From an uncultured Lachnospiraceae bacterium (lineage in GTDB: Bacteria > Bacillota > Clostridia > Lachnospirales > Lachnospiraceae), in the NCBI GenBank assembly GCA_947651335.1, contig CANSYV010000020.1, forward strand, positions 1 through 11,069: a stretch of DNA of 11,069 nt, written 5' to 3'. This document shows, one piece after another, positions 1 to 7,282 of this stretch (within the stretch, counting starts at the first letter, position 1; each line of letters begins with the position of its first letter). The notes under the pieces are model-generated. The model saw nothing but the letters and a program-made list of their open reading frames with translations, was not told the DNA's origin and did not search any database. Position numbers and translations under genes: made by a program.

Positions 1-25
1 AAAAACGGGGCGATGTCAATTCTGA

Positions 26-448
26 CGGGGAGATACTGAGATAGCCGTAGATTATACATTTACTTTCCGCATTTTAAGTTTTACCCGGATGCTGCTGGAA
101 TACGGATTCCATGTGACAGAGCTCTACGCAGACGCCTTCCTGCCGGAAGAACAGGAAGATTTCATGTGGATTCAGGAGCATTTTCCCCAGCTTATGGTCT
201 CATCCACCAACCGGCCTAAAATGCGTTTTGTGAAACGGGAGCGGCAGGGGAAGATCCTGGCTATCGGCCAGAAGGCGGCCTATTTTGCCGGAACGGATTA
301 CTTTGTAAATGTAGTGGAAAGCGGCGGTCTGTACGGGTATGACGGTATTGTGCAGATTGCCAAAATGATGAGGGAGGCTTATGAGAAGCCCAAAGACCGA
401 AAGACATTGATTCAGAGGAAAGGATACGGGTGCGAGAGCTGCATATGA
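26..448 (+). CDS. Nitrogenase component 1 alpha-type (NifD/NifE-like) protein D1, C-terminal fragment, 5' partial
   Basis: This is the C-terminal Rossmann-type domain of a NifD/NifE-like component 1 subunit. The frame opens after an in-frame TGA at 23-25 and the first ATG is at 89. However, similarity to the D2 protein (2364-3662) appears to begin before that ATG, near EIAVDYTFTF, and no ribosome site precedes 89. The ATG is therefore unlikely to be a true start. Shared landmarks with D2 are the YG-HV-E-Y stretch, a following E-F-I helix, a T---PKM loop, and YGYDG near the end. In NifD the last motif is HGFDG, whose His (442 in Azotobacter) binds FeMo-cofactor; here that position is Tyr. The protein ends in an unusual CESCI tail containing CxxC. 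Its stop overlaps the next ATG (ATGA, 445-448), which suggests coupling to K1. Most of the gene lies outside the window or behind a frameshift near base 36, so a broken gene cannot be excluded. The substrate is unknown. Confidence 0.72.
   Translation, partial: RGDTEIAVDYTFTFRILSFTRMLLEYGFHVTELYADAFLPEEQEDFMWIQEHFPQLMVSSTNRPKMRFVKRERQGKILAIGQKAAYFAGTDYFVNVVESGGLYGYDGIVQIAKMMREAYEKPKDRKTLIQRKGYGCESCI
30..43 (+). repeat. Short direct repeat GAGATA-ct-GAGATA at a possible frameshift in D1
   Basis: GAGATA occurs at 30-35 and again at 38-43, separated by two bases. Removing eight bases (36-43) would join upstream frame 3, reading ...NSDGEI, to AVDYTF in frame 2. This would remove the stop at 23-25 from the path and give a plausible entry into the third component 1 domain. 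The repeat could therefore be a small tandem duplication that disrupts D1, or a sequence or assembly error close to an edge. Only about 30 bases of upstream frame are visible, so the case is weak. Confidence 0.35.
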
Positions 449-1620
449 AACAGGTAGCAGGATTGATATCTACTTATTCATCAGACGAATTCGGCATCTG
501 TTCCGCCCTTTACGAGCTGGGCGGAATGGTGGTCATGCACGATGCCTCTGGCTGTAATTCTACATACACAACCCATGACGAGCCCCGCTGGTATGATATG
601 GACAGCATGATTTACATTTCCGCCATTTCGGAGATGGAGGCCATTATGGGAGACGATGAAAAACTAATCCGGGACATAACCGAAACGGCACAGGAGCTGA
701 ACCCTGCATTTGTGGCTGTTACCGGGGCGCCCATTCCCTATATGATAGGCACCGACCTGCCGGCAATCGCGGCAGTGGTGGAGCAGGAGACGAAAATCCC
801 CTCCTTTGGATTTGCCGCCAACGGCATGCATGACTATCTGTCAGGCATTTCCATGGCGCTGGAGGCTGTGGTAAACCGCTTCTGCATCCGGGACATTCCG
901 AAAACAGAGCGGCTGTCCGTGAACATCATCGGAGCCACGCCGCTGGACTTCTCTTTAAATGGCAGCATTGACTCCATGATTCAGTGGCTGCAAGAACAGG
1001 ACATGGAGCCGGGAGCCTGCCTCTGTATGGGAACCACACTGGAGGAAATCAAAAGAGCCGGCCAGGCCCACGTAAACCTGGCAGTCTCTTACGGAGGCCT
1101 GGCCGCAGCCAGGACATTGAACAGAATCTTCGGCACTCCATATGTAATCGGAGTGCCAGTGGGAAAAACCTTCGCCGCCCATCTGGCAGACCAGATCCGC
1201 CAGACAGCGGCAGACCAGAAAAACAGAATCAGCTATCAGGAAGCCAGCTTCCCCAACCGGACGTCCGGCTCCCAGACCCTGGCAGTTATCGGAGAAAGCA
1301 TCTATTCCGCATCCCTGGCAGCGGCAATCGGACAGGAAACCGGAATCCCCGTCCACGTGCTGTGCCCCCTGGACACAGAAAGAGCCCTGTTGAGGGAATG
1401 TGACCTTCAAACCCCGGAAGAAGACGACTTAATCCGGCATCTGCCCCAATACACAGGCCTCATTGCCGACCCGCTGTACGGACAGCTGTGGGAAGACAGG
1501 AGAAATTTTTATCCTCTCCCCCACGAAGCCTTCTCCGGAAGAATTTACGACGCAGCCAATCCAAACCTGATTAACAAGAGCCTGAAAAAAGGAGGATTTC
1601 AAACCCCATGCTTAAACTAG
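445..1620 (+). CDS. Nitrogenase component 1 beta-type (NifK/NifN-like) protein K1
   Basis: Predicted partner of D1 in a component 1 heterodimer or heterotetramer that receives electrons from the NifH-type protein. It has 391 residues when started at ATG 445, which overlaps the D1 stop as ATGA and has GAGAG six bases upstream. A GTG at 430 would add five residues. The 445 start is preferred because it aligns exactly with the K2 paralogue: both have Cys19, Cys37 and DEPRW at 45-49. Cys37 in DASGC matches the NifK P-cluster Cys in GSQGC. The third NifK cluster Cys is replaced by Pro96 in [11 protein letters not shown]. The C-terminus carries [11 protein letters not shown], an H-x-A-F-SG block also seen in K2. 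At roughly 390 residues it is shorter than NifK (about 510-520), in the range of NifN-like and other divergent members. Two cysteines here plus two in a D partner would suit a [4Fe-4S] cluster rather than a P-cluster. That cofactor assignment is inference, and the substrate is unknown. Confidence 0.85.
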   Translation: MKQVAGLISTYSSDEFGICSALYELGGMVVMHDASGCNSTYTTHDEPRWYDMDSMIYISAISEMEAIMGDDEKLIRDITETAQELNPAFVAVTGAPIPYMIGTDLPAIAAVVEQETKIPSFGFAANGMHDYLSGISMALEAVVNRFCIRDIPKTERLSVNIIGATPLDFSLNGSIDSMIQWLQEQDMEPGACLCMGTTLEEIKRAGQAHVNLAVSYGGLAAARTLNRIFGTPYVIGVPVGKTFAAHLADQIRQTAADQKNRISYQEASFPNRTSGSQTLAVIGESIYSASLAAAIGQETGIPVHVLCPLDTERALLRECDLQTPEEDDLIRHLPQYTGLIADPLYGQLWEDRRNFYPLPHEAFSGRIYDAANPNLINKSLKKGGFQTPCLN

Positions 1621-2363
1621 CCATTTACGGAAAAGGCGGAATCGGCAAATCCACCACCACCAGCAACTTAGCCGCCGCTTTCGCCAGATTAGGAAAAAAA
1701 GTGATTCAAATCGGCTGCGACCCCAAAGCAGATTCCACCATCAATCTGCTGGGGGGACACCCGGTAATGCCGGTTATGGATTATATGAGGGAATACGACC
1801 GGGAGCCTGAAAAAATAGAAGAAATCGCAAAAGAAGGCTTCGGCGGTGTCCTGTGTATTGAAACCGGGGGTCCCACACCAGGGCTTGGCTGTGCAGGGCG
1901 GGGGATTATCACCACCTTCAGCCTTTTAGAAGACCTGGAACTGTTCGAAACCTGCCAGCCCGATGTGGTTCTCTATGATGTGCTGGGGGATGTGGTCTGC
2001 GGCGGTTTTGCGGCTCCCATAAGAGAGGGCTACGCGGACAGCATTCTGATTGTTACCTCCGGGGAGAAAATGGCACTGTACGCGGCCAGCAACATCAACA
2101 CAGCTGTGAATAATTTCGAAGACCGGGGCTATGCCACAGTGCGGGGGATTATTCTAAACCGCAGAAATGTGGAAAAGGAACGGGAAAAAGTAGAGGCATT
2201 TGCAAAAGAAAACAGCCTGAAGATCATTGCGGATATTCCAAGAAGCCAGGATATTATCCATTACGAGGACCTGGGAATGACAGTGATCCAGGGAGATGAA
2301 AACCTGGCGGTGAGCCAGACTTATCTGGATTTGGCCAGAAACCTTTTGGAGGATGAAAAATAG
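1608..2363 (+). CDS. NifH/BchL-like nitrogenase iron protein (ATP-dependent Fe-protein reductase)
   Basis: A homodimeric P-loop ATPase expected to carry a [4Fe-4S] cluster between its two subunits and to pass electrons to component 1 proteins as ATP is hydrolysed. The 251 residues show Walker [11 protein letters not shown] at 8-17, the switch I DPKADS block at 38-43, GLGCAGRGI with cluster Cys95, and switch [13 protein letters not shown] with cluster Cys131. Arg98 sits where NifH has its ADP-ribosylated arginine. It is shorter than classical NifH (about 275-296 residues) at the C-terminus, as in many nitrogenase-like Fe proteins. The ATG lies 13 bases inside the end of K1 and is served by GGAGG at 1591-1595. 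The stop is immediately followed by the D2 ATG. As the only Fe-protein gene visible between two DK pairs, it probably serves both. It is not assigned to nifH, bchL, cfbC or marH, because its partners do not match those systems clearly. Confidence 0.93.
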   Translation: MLKLAIYGKGGIGKSTTTSNLAAAFARLGKKVIQIGCDPKADSTINLLGGHPVMPVMDYMREYDREPEKIEEIAKEGFGGVLCIETGGPTPGLGCAGRGIITTFSLLEDLELFETCQPDVVLYDVLGDVVCGGFAAPIREGYADSILIVTSGEKMALYAASNINTAVNNFEDRGYATVRGIILNRRNVEKEREKVEAFAKENSLKIIADIPRSQDIIHYEDLGMTVIQGDENLAVSQTYLDLARNLLEDEK

Positions 2364-3662
2364 ATGGAAAAAGAAGTTTATTATATCACAGCGGCCCAGC
2401 TGGCAAAAAGAGGAAAAGACCAGGTTCCAGATGAACTGAAATCCGCGGCCCATTTAATCTACAGCTCTCCCGCCACACTGGCGTTTAACTCCCCAGGGGC
2501 GCAGGGATTTGGTGTGAAGCGGGCAGGGCTTGCCATCCCCGGTTCAGTGATGCTTTTAGTGGCGCCGGGATGCTGCGGCCGCAACACTACCATGCTCAGT
2601 GAGCTGGGAGGATACAGCGAACGGTTTTTCTATCTTCTGATGGATGACACAGATATTGTCACTGGCAGGCATCTGAACAAGATTTCCCAGGCAGTGAAAG
2701 AAGTAGTGGATTCTCTGGATGAGATACCCTCAGCTGTGATGATCTGTATCACCTGCGTGGACGCCCTGCTGGGGACAGATATGGAGCGGGTCTGCCGGAA
2801 GGCTTCTGACTTTGCAAAAGTTCCGGTGCTGCCCTGTTACATGTATGCCCTCACAAGGGAAGGCCGGGTGCCGCCTATGACGGCTGTGCGAAAATCCGTT
2901 TACGCCCTGCTGGAAAAAAGGGAGAAGAAGGCATCCACTGTGAATATTCTGGGAGAATTCGCCCCGTTTTTAGATGACACAGAGCTGTATGAGATCTTAC
3001 ATGGGATTGGGATTCAGAAAATTAATGAGATTTCCCGGTGTAAAGATTTCGAAGAATACCTGTCCATGGCGGAGGCAAATTTCAACCTGATCTTGAATCC
3101 GGAATGCCGTCTGGCGGCGGAGGATATCAAAAAACGGCTGGACATTCCGGGAATCGAGCTGGCCAGACTGTATCAGATTGATAAAATCCACAACCAGTAC
3201 CAGCTGCTGGGAGGCGCCTTGGGGGTGAAAATTGATGACCAGAAATATTATGACCAGGCTGCCAAAGCCGTGGAAGCCTTCGGAAAGGCCCATCCGAAAA
3301 CCACATTTGCCATCGGGGAATGTCTGAATGCAGGTTCCTTTGAGCTGGCTCTGGCCCTGACCCGCTATGGACATCATGTGTCAGAGATTTACGGCACGGT
3401 TTCGGAGGAGAACTTTATCTACATTAAGAAACTTGCCCAGTGCAGCCCGGAGACCAGAATTTATACCAATCTGTCCCCCACCATGATGTACTATGACTGC
3501 GGGGAGAAGCCGGCGGATGTCACTATCGGCATGGACGCCGGATATTACCATCCGGGATGTGTCAACGTTTCGTGGAATCAGGAGCGGCAGCCCTTCGGTT
3601 ATTCCGGCCTGAGGCATTTGTTTGAGGAACTGTCAGCGGCAATGGAGGGTGTGGCAAAATGA
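2364..3662 (+). CDS. Nitrogenase component 1 alpha-type (NifD/NifE-like) protein D2
   Basis: A 432-residue component 1 alpha-type subunit, near NifE in length and shorter than NifD (about 480-490). Cys71 in APGCCGRNT corresponds to the NifD P-cluster Cys of GPVGCG. Cys131 in TCVDALLGTD corresponds to the Cys of SECPIGLIGDD. The first NifD cluster Cys (CAYAG region) is replaced by a Ser/Pro/Gly stretch around residues 42-47 (NSPGAQ). Cys248 in NPECRL lies close to, but not clearly at, the position of the FeMo-cofactor Cys275. The cofactor His position holds Phe411 (QPFGYSG). The protein should thus hold a simple Fe-S cluster with K2, and either a different active-site cofactor or none. The ATG directly follows the H stop, with GGAGG at 2348-2352. 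The stop overlaps the K2 start (ATGA). It could be a catalytic subunit or a NifE-like scaffold; the sequence alone does not decide. Confidence 0.88.
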   Translation: MEKEVYYITAAQLAKRGKDQVPDELKSAAHLIYSSPATLAFNSPGAQGFGVKRAGLAIPGSVMLLVAPGCCGRNTTMLSELGGYSERFFYLLMDDTDIVTGRHLNKISQAVKEVVDSLDEIPSAVMICITCVDALLGTDMERVCRKASDFAKVPVLPCYMYALTREGRVPPMTAVRKSVYALLEKREKKASTVNILGEFAPFLDDTELYEILHGIGIQKINEISRCKDFEEYLSMAEANFNLILNPECRLAAEDIKKRLDIPGIELARLYQIDKIHNQYQLLGGALGVKIDDQKYYDQAAKAVEAFGKAHPKTTFAIGECLNAGSFELALALTRYGHHVSEIYGTVSEENFIYIKKLAQCSPETRIYTNLSPTMMYYDCGEKPADVTIGMDAGYYHPGCVNVSWNQERQPFGYSGLRHLFEELSAAMEGVAK

Positions 3663-4717
3663 AAGGATTGTTAAAGTATTTATCGCCGTTTGCTCCGGAT
3701 CAGTCCGGCGCCTGCGCGGTGCTGTATGACCTGGGGGGGATTATCGTTATCTGCGACGCAGGCGGATGTACAGGAAATATCTGTGGATTTGACGAGCCCA
3801 GATGGTTTGTGAGGAAAAGCGCCATTTTCAGCGCAGGGCTTCGGGATATGGACGCCATTTTGGGACGGGATGACCGTCTGGTGGAAAAATTAAAAGACAC
3901 AGCCCAGAAGGTGGACGCGTCATTTGCGGCAGTGGTAGGGACTCCGGTGCCTGCCGTGATTGCCACAGATTACAAAGCGCTGAAAAGAATGGCCCAGAAG
4001 CGGTGCGGCCTTCCGGTTATCACGGTGGAATGCACGGGAACCCGGCTGTATGATGAGGGAGCGCAGGACGTGTATCTGCAGCTGTTCCAGAATTTTTCCA
4101 GGGACACCACAGAGGTGATTCCCGGTAAAATAGGCGTGCTGGGGGTGACTCCCCTGGACACCAGTCTCATAGACGGGGATGTGAAAATCCGGGAAAACCT
4201 TAAGAGAGAAGGATATGAGCAGGTATGCTGCTACGGAACAGGGGGCAGTCTGGATGAGATTAGAGAGGCAGGTTCAGCTGAGAAGAATCTGGTGATCGCC
4301 CCGGCAGGGCTGAAAGCGGCAGAATATCTGAGAGAGCGGTTCGGCACCCCATATGAATGGGGGTATCCCCTTCTGGAAGAATCCTTCAAAGAGAAACTTC
4401 ACGGGCTGGCGGGGAAAAAGGTGCTGGTGATTCACCAGCAGACAGCAGCACATGAGATCCGTAAGGAAATCCGCCGTTTCGGGGACGCGGATGTGGCCGC
4501 GGCTTCCTGGTTCCTTCAGGCGGAGAGTCTGAAAGAGCCAGGGGATTTCCATCTGGAGACAGAAAGCCAGCTGATCGAGAAAGTGGAACAGGGAGGCTAT
4601 GATGTGATTATCGGTGACCGCCTGCTGGGACGGGCGCTGAAAGGTTATCAGGGAGAATTTATCCACATTGCGCATTTTGCAGTTTCGGGGGAGTGCATAG
4701 ATGGTTCAGGAAAATAA
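3659..4717 (+). CDS. Nitrogenase component 1 beta-type (NifK/NifN-like) protein K2
   Basis: Predicted partner of D2, and a paralogue of K1 with the same N-terminal layout: Cys19, Cys37 and DEPRW at 45-49. It has two further cysteines, Cys32 and Cys42, flanking the Cys37 loop, which K1 lacks. As in K1, the third NifK cluster cysteine is Pro96 (VGTPVPAVIATD). At 352 residues it is small for a component 1 subunit, about 40 shorter than K1. The C-terminus has IHIAHFAVSGE, matching the H-x-A-F-SG region of K1. The start overlaps the D2 stop as ATGA, with a GGAGGG ribosome site in the D2 coding end. Its last 17 bases overlap hypF, linking the nitrogenase-like genes to the hyp genes in one predicted transcript. 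The substrate and cofactor are unknown. Confidence 0.85.
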   Translation: MKGLLKYLSPFAPDQSGACAVLYDLGGIIVICDAGGCTGNICGFDEPRWFVRKSAIFSAGLRDMDAILGRDDRLVEKLKDTAQKVDASFAAVVGTPVPAVIATDYKALKRMAQKRCGLPVITVECTGTRLYDEGAQDVYLQLFQNFSRDTTEVIPGKIGVLGVTPLDTSLIDGDVKIRENLKREGYEQVCCYGTGGSLDEIREAGSAEKNLVIAPAGLKAAEYLRERFGTPYEWGYPLLEESFKEKLHGLAGKKVLVIHQQTAAHEIRKEIRRFGDADVAAASWFLQAESLKEPGDFHLETESQLIEKVEQGGYDVIIGDRLLGRALKGYQGEFIHIAHFAVSGECIDGSGK

Positions 4718-7061
4718 AACATATACGCAGATTGTCCGGGTATACGGAATCGTCCAGGGAGTGGGCTTTCGGCCTTTTGTCAGCCGGATTGCGGACCGGG
4801 CAAAAGTAACGGGAAGCGTTGCCAACAAGGGTTCCTATGTGGAAATCTATGTCCGGGGCAGGAAAAGCCAGATGGAAGCCTTCATGGAGGACTTAGAGCA
4901 GCATCCCCCGGAGCGGTCGGCAGTGCTGAAAATTGATGTGGCCAAATGTGAGGATATTCCTTTTCAGAAATTTGATATTATTGAGAGCGAGAAAGAGGAG
5001 GGGGATATTTTCGTATCGCCGGACATTGCCACCTGTCCCAAATGCAGGCAGGAGCTTTACGACCCGTCGGACCGCAGGTATATGCATCCGTTTATTAACT
5101 GTACTGCATGCGGGCCCAGGCTCACCATACTGGATTCCATGCCCTATGACCGGGTGCGGACCAGCATGGGGGAATTTCCCATGTGTCCAAAATGTGAGTA
5201 TGAGTACACCCATGCCCAGACCAGGCGGTACGATGCCCAGCCGGTGTGCTGCAATGACTGCGGGCCCCAGGTCTATCTGCTGGAGAAAGACGGCCCAAAA
5301 GAGCAGGGCCGGGAGGCCATTACCCTGGTGCGCCAGGCTATTATGGACGGGAAAATCATAGCGGTTAAAGGGATTGGCGGATTCCACCTGTGCTGTGACG
5401 CGTCCAATGAAGATGCAGTCCAAAGGCTTCGCAGGCTGAAAACCCGTCCGGCAAAACCCTTTGCCGTTATGATGAAAAATCTGGACACAGTGGAGCGGGA
5501 GTGCATTGTCTCTTCTGAGGCAGAGGAGGTACTGGACGGACACCAAAAGCCCATTATTTTATTGAAAAAGAAGGAGAAAACCCGGCTGGCAGCCTCTGTG
5601 GCGCCGGATAATCCCAAAGTGGGGGTGATGCTCCCCTATGCTCCGGTGCAGATGCTGCTGTTTGATTACAATGACGGCCTGAAGATGACCGCAGACTGCT
5701 TTGTGATGACTAGCGGGAATGTGTCCGGCGCGCCTATCTGCAGAACCGATGAGGACGCGCTGAAAGAACTGTCTCATTTCTGCGACATGATACTTTCCCA
5801 CAACCGGACCATCCGTCTGCGGGCGGACGACTCGGTGATGGATTTTTATCGGGGGAAACCCTATATGATCCGCCGTTCCCGGGGATATGCGCCTTTGCCG
5901 TTTATGTTATCCAGGCCCTATAAGGGCCAGGTGGTCGCAGTGGGAGGCGAGTTGAAAAATACTTTTTGTATCGGGAGAAACCAGTTGTTTTATCCCTCTC
6001 CCTATGTGGGGGATATGGAAGATATCCGGACTGTGGAAGCGCTGAAGGAATCCATTGTCCGCATGGAGACTCTGCTGGAGACAACACCCACAGTGGCAGC
6101 CTGCGATATGCATCCCCGTTACAATACTACTGTGACAGCCAGTGAGCTGGGGATTCCTGTGGTGCAGATTCAGCATCACTACGCCCACATTGTATCCTGC
6201 ATGGCGGAAAATGATTATCTGGACCCTGTGATCGGGGTTTCCTTTGACGGGACAGGATACGGAACAGATGGCACCATCTGGGGAGGAGAGATTATGGAGG
6301 CTTCTGTCCATTCTTTCACAAGGCTGGGCAGTATTCATCCTTTCCTCCAAATCGGAGGGGACGCATCTGCCAGAGAGGGGTGGAGGATTGCTGTTGCCAT
6401 GATCAATCACATGTACCCTGAGCGGTCGGCAGAAATCGCAGAAAAGCTGGGGCTGTGTGATGAGACACAGAGGAAACTCTATGAACAGATGGCTGCAAAA
6501 AGAATCAACAGTGTGGATTCCACCAGTGCCGGGCGGTTGTTTGACGGGGTGAGCGCCATACTGGGCATCCGCCTGTCCTCCACCTTTGAGGGGGAGGCGG
6601 CCACAGTGCTGGAATTTGCCGCTGAGGCTTATGAGGAGGCCCAAGACCAGGCCAGGCTTAAAAGGGATATAGCGGAGATTCTGGAGAATGATAAGAGACT
6701 TTTCACTCTAAAGGAGCAGCAGGAGGGGCGGTTTGCACTCCCCACCCAGTATCTGGTACAATATATAATAGAAGAAAAATTACGAAATACACCGTCAGAT
6801 AAGCTGGCTTATGTATTCCACGGGATTTTGGCCCAGCAGATTCTGGCAGGATGTAAGGAGGCTGCCGCGCGGACAGGACTAAGCACCTGTGCTCTCAGCG
6901 GCGGAGTATTCCAGAACCAGCTTCTGCTGAGACTGTGTGAAGAAAAGCTGGAAAAAGAAGGATTCCATGTGCTCAGGCACAGCCTGCTTCCGCCCAATGA
7001 CGGCGGTATCGCGCTGGGGCAGGCTGTCGCGGCCATGGCGAAAATACAAAAGGAACAGTAA
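4701..7061 (+). CDS. hypF: Carbamoyltransferase HypF, [NiFe]-hydrogenase maturation
   Basis: HypF makes a carbamoyl group from carbamoyl phosphate and ATP and places it on the C-terminal Cys of HypE, the first step towards the cyanide ligands of the hydrogenase iron. All four parts are visible in the 786 residues. An acylphosphatase domain at the N-terminus has VYGIVQGVGFRPFV with Arg24 and Asn42. Two zinc-finger-like units follow: Cys112/115/134/137 and Cys162/165/184/187. A YrdC-like domain (about 203-400) contains KGIGGFHLCCDA. A Kae1-like domain (about 413-780) has QHHYAH at 491-496, GVSFDGTGYGTDG and ALSGGVFQN. The length is normal for HypF and no key motif is missing. The ATG lies 17 bases inside K2, with GGGGGAG at 4687-4693. 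That overlap is notable because HypF is usually associated with hydrogenase operons. Confidence 0.97.
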   Translation: MVQENKTYTQIVRVYGIVQGVGFRPFVSRIADRAKVTGSVANKGSYVEIYVRGRKSQMEAFMEDLEQHPPERSAVLKIDVAKCEDIPFQKFDIIESEKEEGDIFVSPDIATCPKCRQELYDPSDRRYMHPFINCTACGPRLTILDSMPYDRVRTSMGEFPMCPKCEYEYTHAQTRRYDAQPVCCNDCGPQVYLLEKDGPKEQGREAITLVRQAIMDGKIIAVKGIGGFHLCCDASNEDAVQRLRRLKTRPAKPFAVMMKNLDTVERECIVSSEAEEVLDGHQKPIILLKKKEKTRLAASVAPDNPKVGVMLPYAPVQMLLFDYNDGLKMTADCFVMTSGNVSGAPICRTDEDALKELSHFCDMILSHNRTIRLRADDSVMDFYRGKPYMIRRSRGYAPLPFMLSRPYKGQVVAVGGELKNTFCIGRNQLFYPSPYVGDMEDIRTVEALKESIVRMETLLETTPTVAACDMHPRYNTTVTASELGIPVVQIQHHYAHIVSCMAENDYLDPVIGVSFDGTGYGTDGTIWGGEIMEASVHSFTRLGSIHPFLQIGGDASAREGWRIAVAMINHMYPERSAEIAEKLGLCDETQRKLYEQMAAKRINSVDSTSAGRLFDGVSAILGIRLSSTFEGEAATVLEFAAEAYEEAQDQARLKRDIAEILENDKRLFTLKEQQEGRFALPTQYLVQYIIEEKLRNTPSDKLAYVFHGILAQQILAGCKEAAARTGLSTCALSGGVFQNQLLLRLCEEKLEKEGFHVLRHSLLPPNDGGIALGQAVAAMAKIQKEQ

Positions 7062-7079
7062 TTTTAGGAGGATATAAAA

Positions 7080-7268
7080 ATGTGTGTAGGTTTAGCGGCG
7101 AAAGTAGTGGGAATGAAAAACGGTATGGCAGTTGTGGATGCTTCCGGGGCTAAGCGGGAGGTGTCCGCGGAACTTTTGGAAGACCTGGAGCCTGGGGATT
7201 ATGTGATGGTCCATGCGGGGATTGCCATTGCCAAGATCACCGATGAAGATAATATTGCAGAGATGTGA
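7080..7268 (+). CDS. hypC: Hydrogenase maturation chaperone HypC
   Basis: HypC is a small chaperone that, with HypD, holds the iron on which Fe(CN)2CO is assembled, then delivers it to the hydrogenase large-subunit precursor. The protein starts MCVGL. The N-terminal Cys2 is the conserved functional residue of the HypC/HupF family, and the PGDYVMVHAGIAIAKI block is the family's beta-barrel core. At 62 residues it is shorter than many HypC proteins (about 70-90), missing part of the C-terminal helix. A strong AGGAGG lies at 7066-7071, ahead of the ATG and in the 18-base gap after hypF. The stop overlaps a GTG in the hypD frame. Confidence 0.95.
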   Translation: MCVGLAAKVVGMKNGMAVVDASGAKREVSAELLEDLEPGDYVMVHAGIAIAKITDEDNIAEM

Positions 7269-7282
7269 AAAGGGAGACGAAA

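Noticed and set aside
430..444. GTG 430 as the K1 start
   Set aside because: ATG 445 gives an ATGA overlap with D1 and an N-terminus of exactly the same length as K2 up to Cys19 and Cys37.
955..1410. Overlapping antisense and + frames inside K1
   Set aside because: Neither product resembles a known protein, and K1 is continuous and conserved through this stretch.
1..4717. A true nitrogen-fixing nif cluster
   Set aside because: Cofactor His and several cluster Cys positions are replaced, the subunits are short, and no nifB, nifE/N with standard motifs or nifV is visible.
445..4717. Chlorophyll (ChlLNB/BchLNB), BchXYZ or F430 (CfbCD) reductase
   Set aside because: There are no tetrapyrrole genes around, the cassette has two DK pairs, and CfbD acts as a single-gene homodimer. 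The hyp neighbours do not fit these pathways.
5907..6644. Long antisense open frame within hypF
   Set aside because: It shows no recognisable domain or ribosome site, and it lies opposite a well-conserved Kae1-like coding region.
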